NCBI GenBank assembly: GCA_018399375.1
Contig: JAGYOV010000037.1
Coordinates: 1-7,825, forward strand
Length of the DNA stretch: 7,825 bases
Reading direction: 5' to 3'
DNA from: Dehalococcoidia bacterium
GTDB lineage: Bacteria > Chloroflexota > Dehalococcoidia > GIF9 > AB-539-J10
Position 1 is the stretch's first letter. Every line of letters begins with the position of its first letter. Below the pieces are notes generated by a model. That model saw only the letters and a program-made list of their open reading frames with translations, did not search any database and was not told the origin of the DNA. The translations under genes and the position numbers were made by a program. Of the stretch, positions 6,541 through 7,825 are shown one piece after another.

Positions 6541-7665
6541 TTACCATGGAGAAGGGGTTTCCTGCATTTGGACGAGGGCTGTCTTTGTTTCTATGCCCCG
6601 GATAAAGACTATTTTAACTTCCTCTCCAATCTGACAGTTGTGTATAGCCAGCACGAGTTCATCTCGAGTGGCAATATTCTCGCCTCCAAAACGGATAACG
6701 ATATCTCCTTCCTGTAGGCCCGCCTTAGCAGCGGGACTTGGAGTTAATACGCTGGTGATTAGAGCTCCTTCATCGACTGGGAGATCATTTGTTGCCGCCA
6801 TAAAGGGAGTCACTGAGTAGATCTCTACTCCCAACCAAGGGCGTGTAACATAACCCTGCCGGATCAAGTCTTCAACGATGGGTTTGGCGCTGTTGCTGCT
6901 GATGGCGTAACCCATGCCCTCAATGCCTACCGAAGCTATTTTGGCGCTGGTAATGCCGATCACTTCGCCCGCCATGTTTACCAGTGGTCCTCCGCTATTG
7001 CCGGGATTGATAGCCGCAGTTGTCTGGATAAGGCCTCTTAATGTATTTCCCTCGACGGGTACGGTGACATCCATGCGGCTGACGATGCCTTCACAGGCGG
7101 ATATCCCCTCTCCCAGAGCGTTGCCAATGGCAATTACCCAGTTGCCCAACGTGAGCTGAGATGAATCTCCCCACGGGATATGACATAAGTCAGGAGCAGC
7201 TACCTTTAGCACAGCGAGGTCCGTCAGGGTGTCGGTTCCCACAATCCTGGCAGAGAAGGTTCTTCCATCATGCAGTTCTACCTGTATGCTTTTGGCAGCC
7301 TGTACTACATGATAGTTAGTTACGATGTATCCTTCAGCATCGATGATCATGCCCGAACCGGCTGCATCCTGCGTGTATTGCTGGCCAAAGAAATTGGAAA
7401 CAACCATTTCTGTGGTTACAGAAACCACTGAAGGCATCACCCTGGCAATTACCGGTGGAAAGTCAGGCAGATAATTTGGTTCACTACTTCCATCTGATGG
7501 GAATATCCAGTTGGCGTCAACGTGTTCAGCTGGATCGTTGTCTTGTGGTATGGGAGAGGGAGTTGCAACGGGGAGCTGATCTAATAATAGAGAGCATCCT
7601 GTGGAACTCAGTGTCAGGGTGATCAGCGCTAATGCAATAAATATGCAAGTGAAAATCCGCTGCAT
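6541..7665 (-). CDS. htrA: HtrA/DegP-family serine protease lipoprotein, single PDZ
   Basis: An extracytoplasmic trypsin-like protease that cuts or holds misfolded envelope proteins. The 374-residue product starts with a signal peptide (MQRIFTCIF, hydrophobic 8-19) ending in STGC. This is a probable lipobox with Cys24 lipidated, although Ser at -3 is atypical, so a plain membrane anchor is possible. A Pro/Ser/Asp-rich linker (29-66) follows. The protease domain (about 70-265) has the full triad: H119 in TNYHVV, D149 in TDLAVL and S224 in NPGNSGGPL, so it should be active. One PDZ domain (about 277-368) contains WLGVEI and the PAAKAGLQEGDIV block. The start is fixed by the signal peptide; only about 3-5 bases lie between the predicted transcript start and ATG. 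It converges on ileS with 19 bp between stops and no visible terminator. Paralogues called degP, degS or htrA cannot be told apart from sequence alone. Confidence 0.95.
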   Translation of the reverse strand: MQRIFTCIFIALALITLTLSSTGCSLLLDQLPVATPSPIPQDNDPAEHVDANWIFPSDGSSEPNYLPDFPPVIARVMPSVVSVTTEMVVSNFFGQQYTQDAAGSGMIIDAEGYIVTNYHVVQAAKSIQVELHDGRTFSARIVGTDTLTDLAVLKVAAPDLCHIPWGDSSQLTLGNWVIAIGNALGEGISACEGIVSRMDVTVPVEGNTLRGLIQTTAAINPGNSGGPLVNMAGEVIGITSAKIASVGIEGMGYAISSNSAKPIVEDLIRQGYVTRPWLGVEIYSVTPFMAATNDLPVDEGALITSVLTPSPAAKAGLQEGDIVIRFGGENIATRDELVLAIHNCQIGEEVKIVFIRGIETKTALVQMQETPSPW

Positions 7666-7675
7666 TATATGGAAA

Positions 7676-7705
7676 ATTATAGCATTACTTTTTGGAGGGG
7701 ATCAA
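7676..7705 (-). promoter_or_regulatory. Predicted sigma-70 promoter of htrA with extended -10
   Basis: On the - strand TATAAT (7681-7676) is a perfect -10 hexamer, preceded by TGC (7684-7682), which makes an extended -10 element. TTGATC (7705-7700) is a -35 match at TTGA, with an 18 bp spacer. Transcription should start near 7668-7670, only 3 to 5 bases before the htrA ATG, implying a leaderless or nearly leaderless mRNA. Confidence 0.7.
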
Positions 7706-7825
7706 TTGTTCGTATTTGTGTCTCTTGAGGTGTTTACGAAGCAGTGTGCGCTGAATTTTACTTTGTGGTGGGTGAGGGTATCTTCTGGTAAAAAATTGGT
7801 TCAGCTTGGTTTAGACCTGATATTT
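7706..7825 (+). CDS. Possible 5' end of an unrecognised gene, running off the window
   Basis: From TTG 7706 a + strand frame stays open for 40 codons to the window edge, and GGAGGGG (7694-7700) lies 5 bases before it, a good ribosome binding site. The peptide begins LFVFVSLEVFTKQ (read as M at the start) and continues through NFTLWWVRVSS. I recognise no family. The putative ribosome binding site overlaps the -35 region of htrA, which would make the two genes divergent. Against it: other frames here are also open over similar lengths, the stretch is short, and the G/T-rich strand lacks stops partly by composition. The rest of 7666-7825 holds the htrA promoter and nothing else I can name. Confidence 0.22.
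   Translation, partial: MFVFVSLEVFTKQCALNFTLWWVRVSSGKKLVQLGLDLIF

Noticed and set aside
6519..6543. A bidirectional terminator between ileS and htrA.
   Set aside because: The 19 bp gap contains no inverted repeat with a T-run; direct similarity of AAGGGG stretches nearby does not form a stem.
6514..6717. + strand frame of 67 codons starting at the end of ileS.
   Set aside because: It is antisense to the PDZ region of htrA, which is fully supported by domain motifs; it has no similarity I can recognise.
7706..7825. A very basic peptide on the - strand ending just before the htrA -10 (RTLLRKHLKRHKYEQ), resembling a small ribosomal protein tail.
   Set aside because: The frame has a stop near 7811-7813 and no ATG, GTG or TTG to begin it, only CTG. 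The match to any ribosomal protein is compositional.

Overview
The window reads as a compact block of core translation and membrane-biogenesis genes from a moderately AT-rich bacterium. Eight genes run left to right on the + strand: rpsR (its 5' end lies outside the window), rpmH, rnpA, yidD, an eight-repeat beta-propeller lipoprotein, yidC, jag/khpB and ileS. A ninth gene, an HtrA-type serine protease lipoprotein, runs on the - strand and converges on ileS. There are no rRNA or tRNA genes, insertion sequences, CRISPR arrays or long repeats that I can see.

The likely source is Chloroflexota, perhaps Dehalococcoidia. This is an inference from several features together: a short YidC without signal peptide or periplasmic domain, a type-2 IleRS with an altered HIGH motif, extracytoplasmic proteins carrying lipoboxes, and a Jag protein reduced to KH and R3H domains. 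None of these is decisive alone; a 16S gene or a phylogeny of IleRS/YidC would settle it.

Layout: 1-228 rpsR 3' part; 238-378 rpmH; 387-746 rnpA; 718-927 yidD (overlaps rnpA by 29 bp); 949-2094 propeller lipoprotein; 2106-2834 yidC; 2916-3446 jag; 3471-6521 ileS; 6541-7665 htrA on the - strand; 7666-7825 htrA promoter region, with a possible but unrecognised + strand start. Gaps between + strand genes are 81 bp or less and I see no internal promoter or convincing terminator, so the eight genes are probably one transcription unit whose promoter lies upstream of the window.

Functionally, rpmH-rnpA-yidD-yidC-jag is the widespread ribosome/RNase P/membrane insertase cluster. Here it is joined on the left to rpsR rather than to dnaA/oriC, and on the right to ileS. 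The propeller lipoprotein between yidD and yidC is the least explained member and may assist insertion or folding of YidC/Sec clients outside the membrane. HtrA would degrade or refold misfolded extracytoplasmic proteins but has its own strong promoter. The two points most worth following up are the propeller lipoprotein's place in the insertase operon and the GVHH form of the IleRS HIGH motif, a change linked to mupirocin hyper-resistance in other IleRS2 enzymes. I see no wholly new system here.
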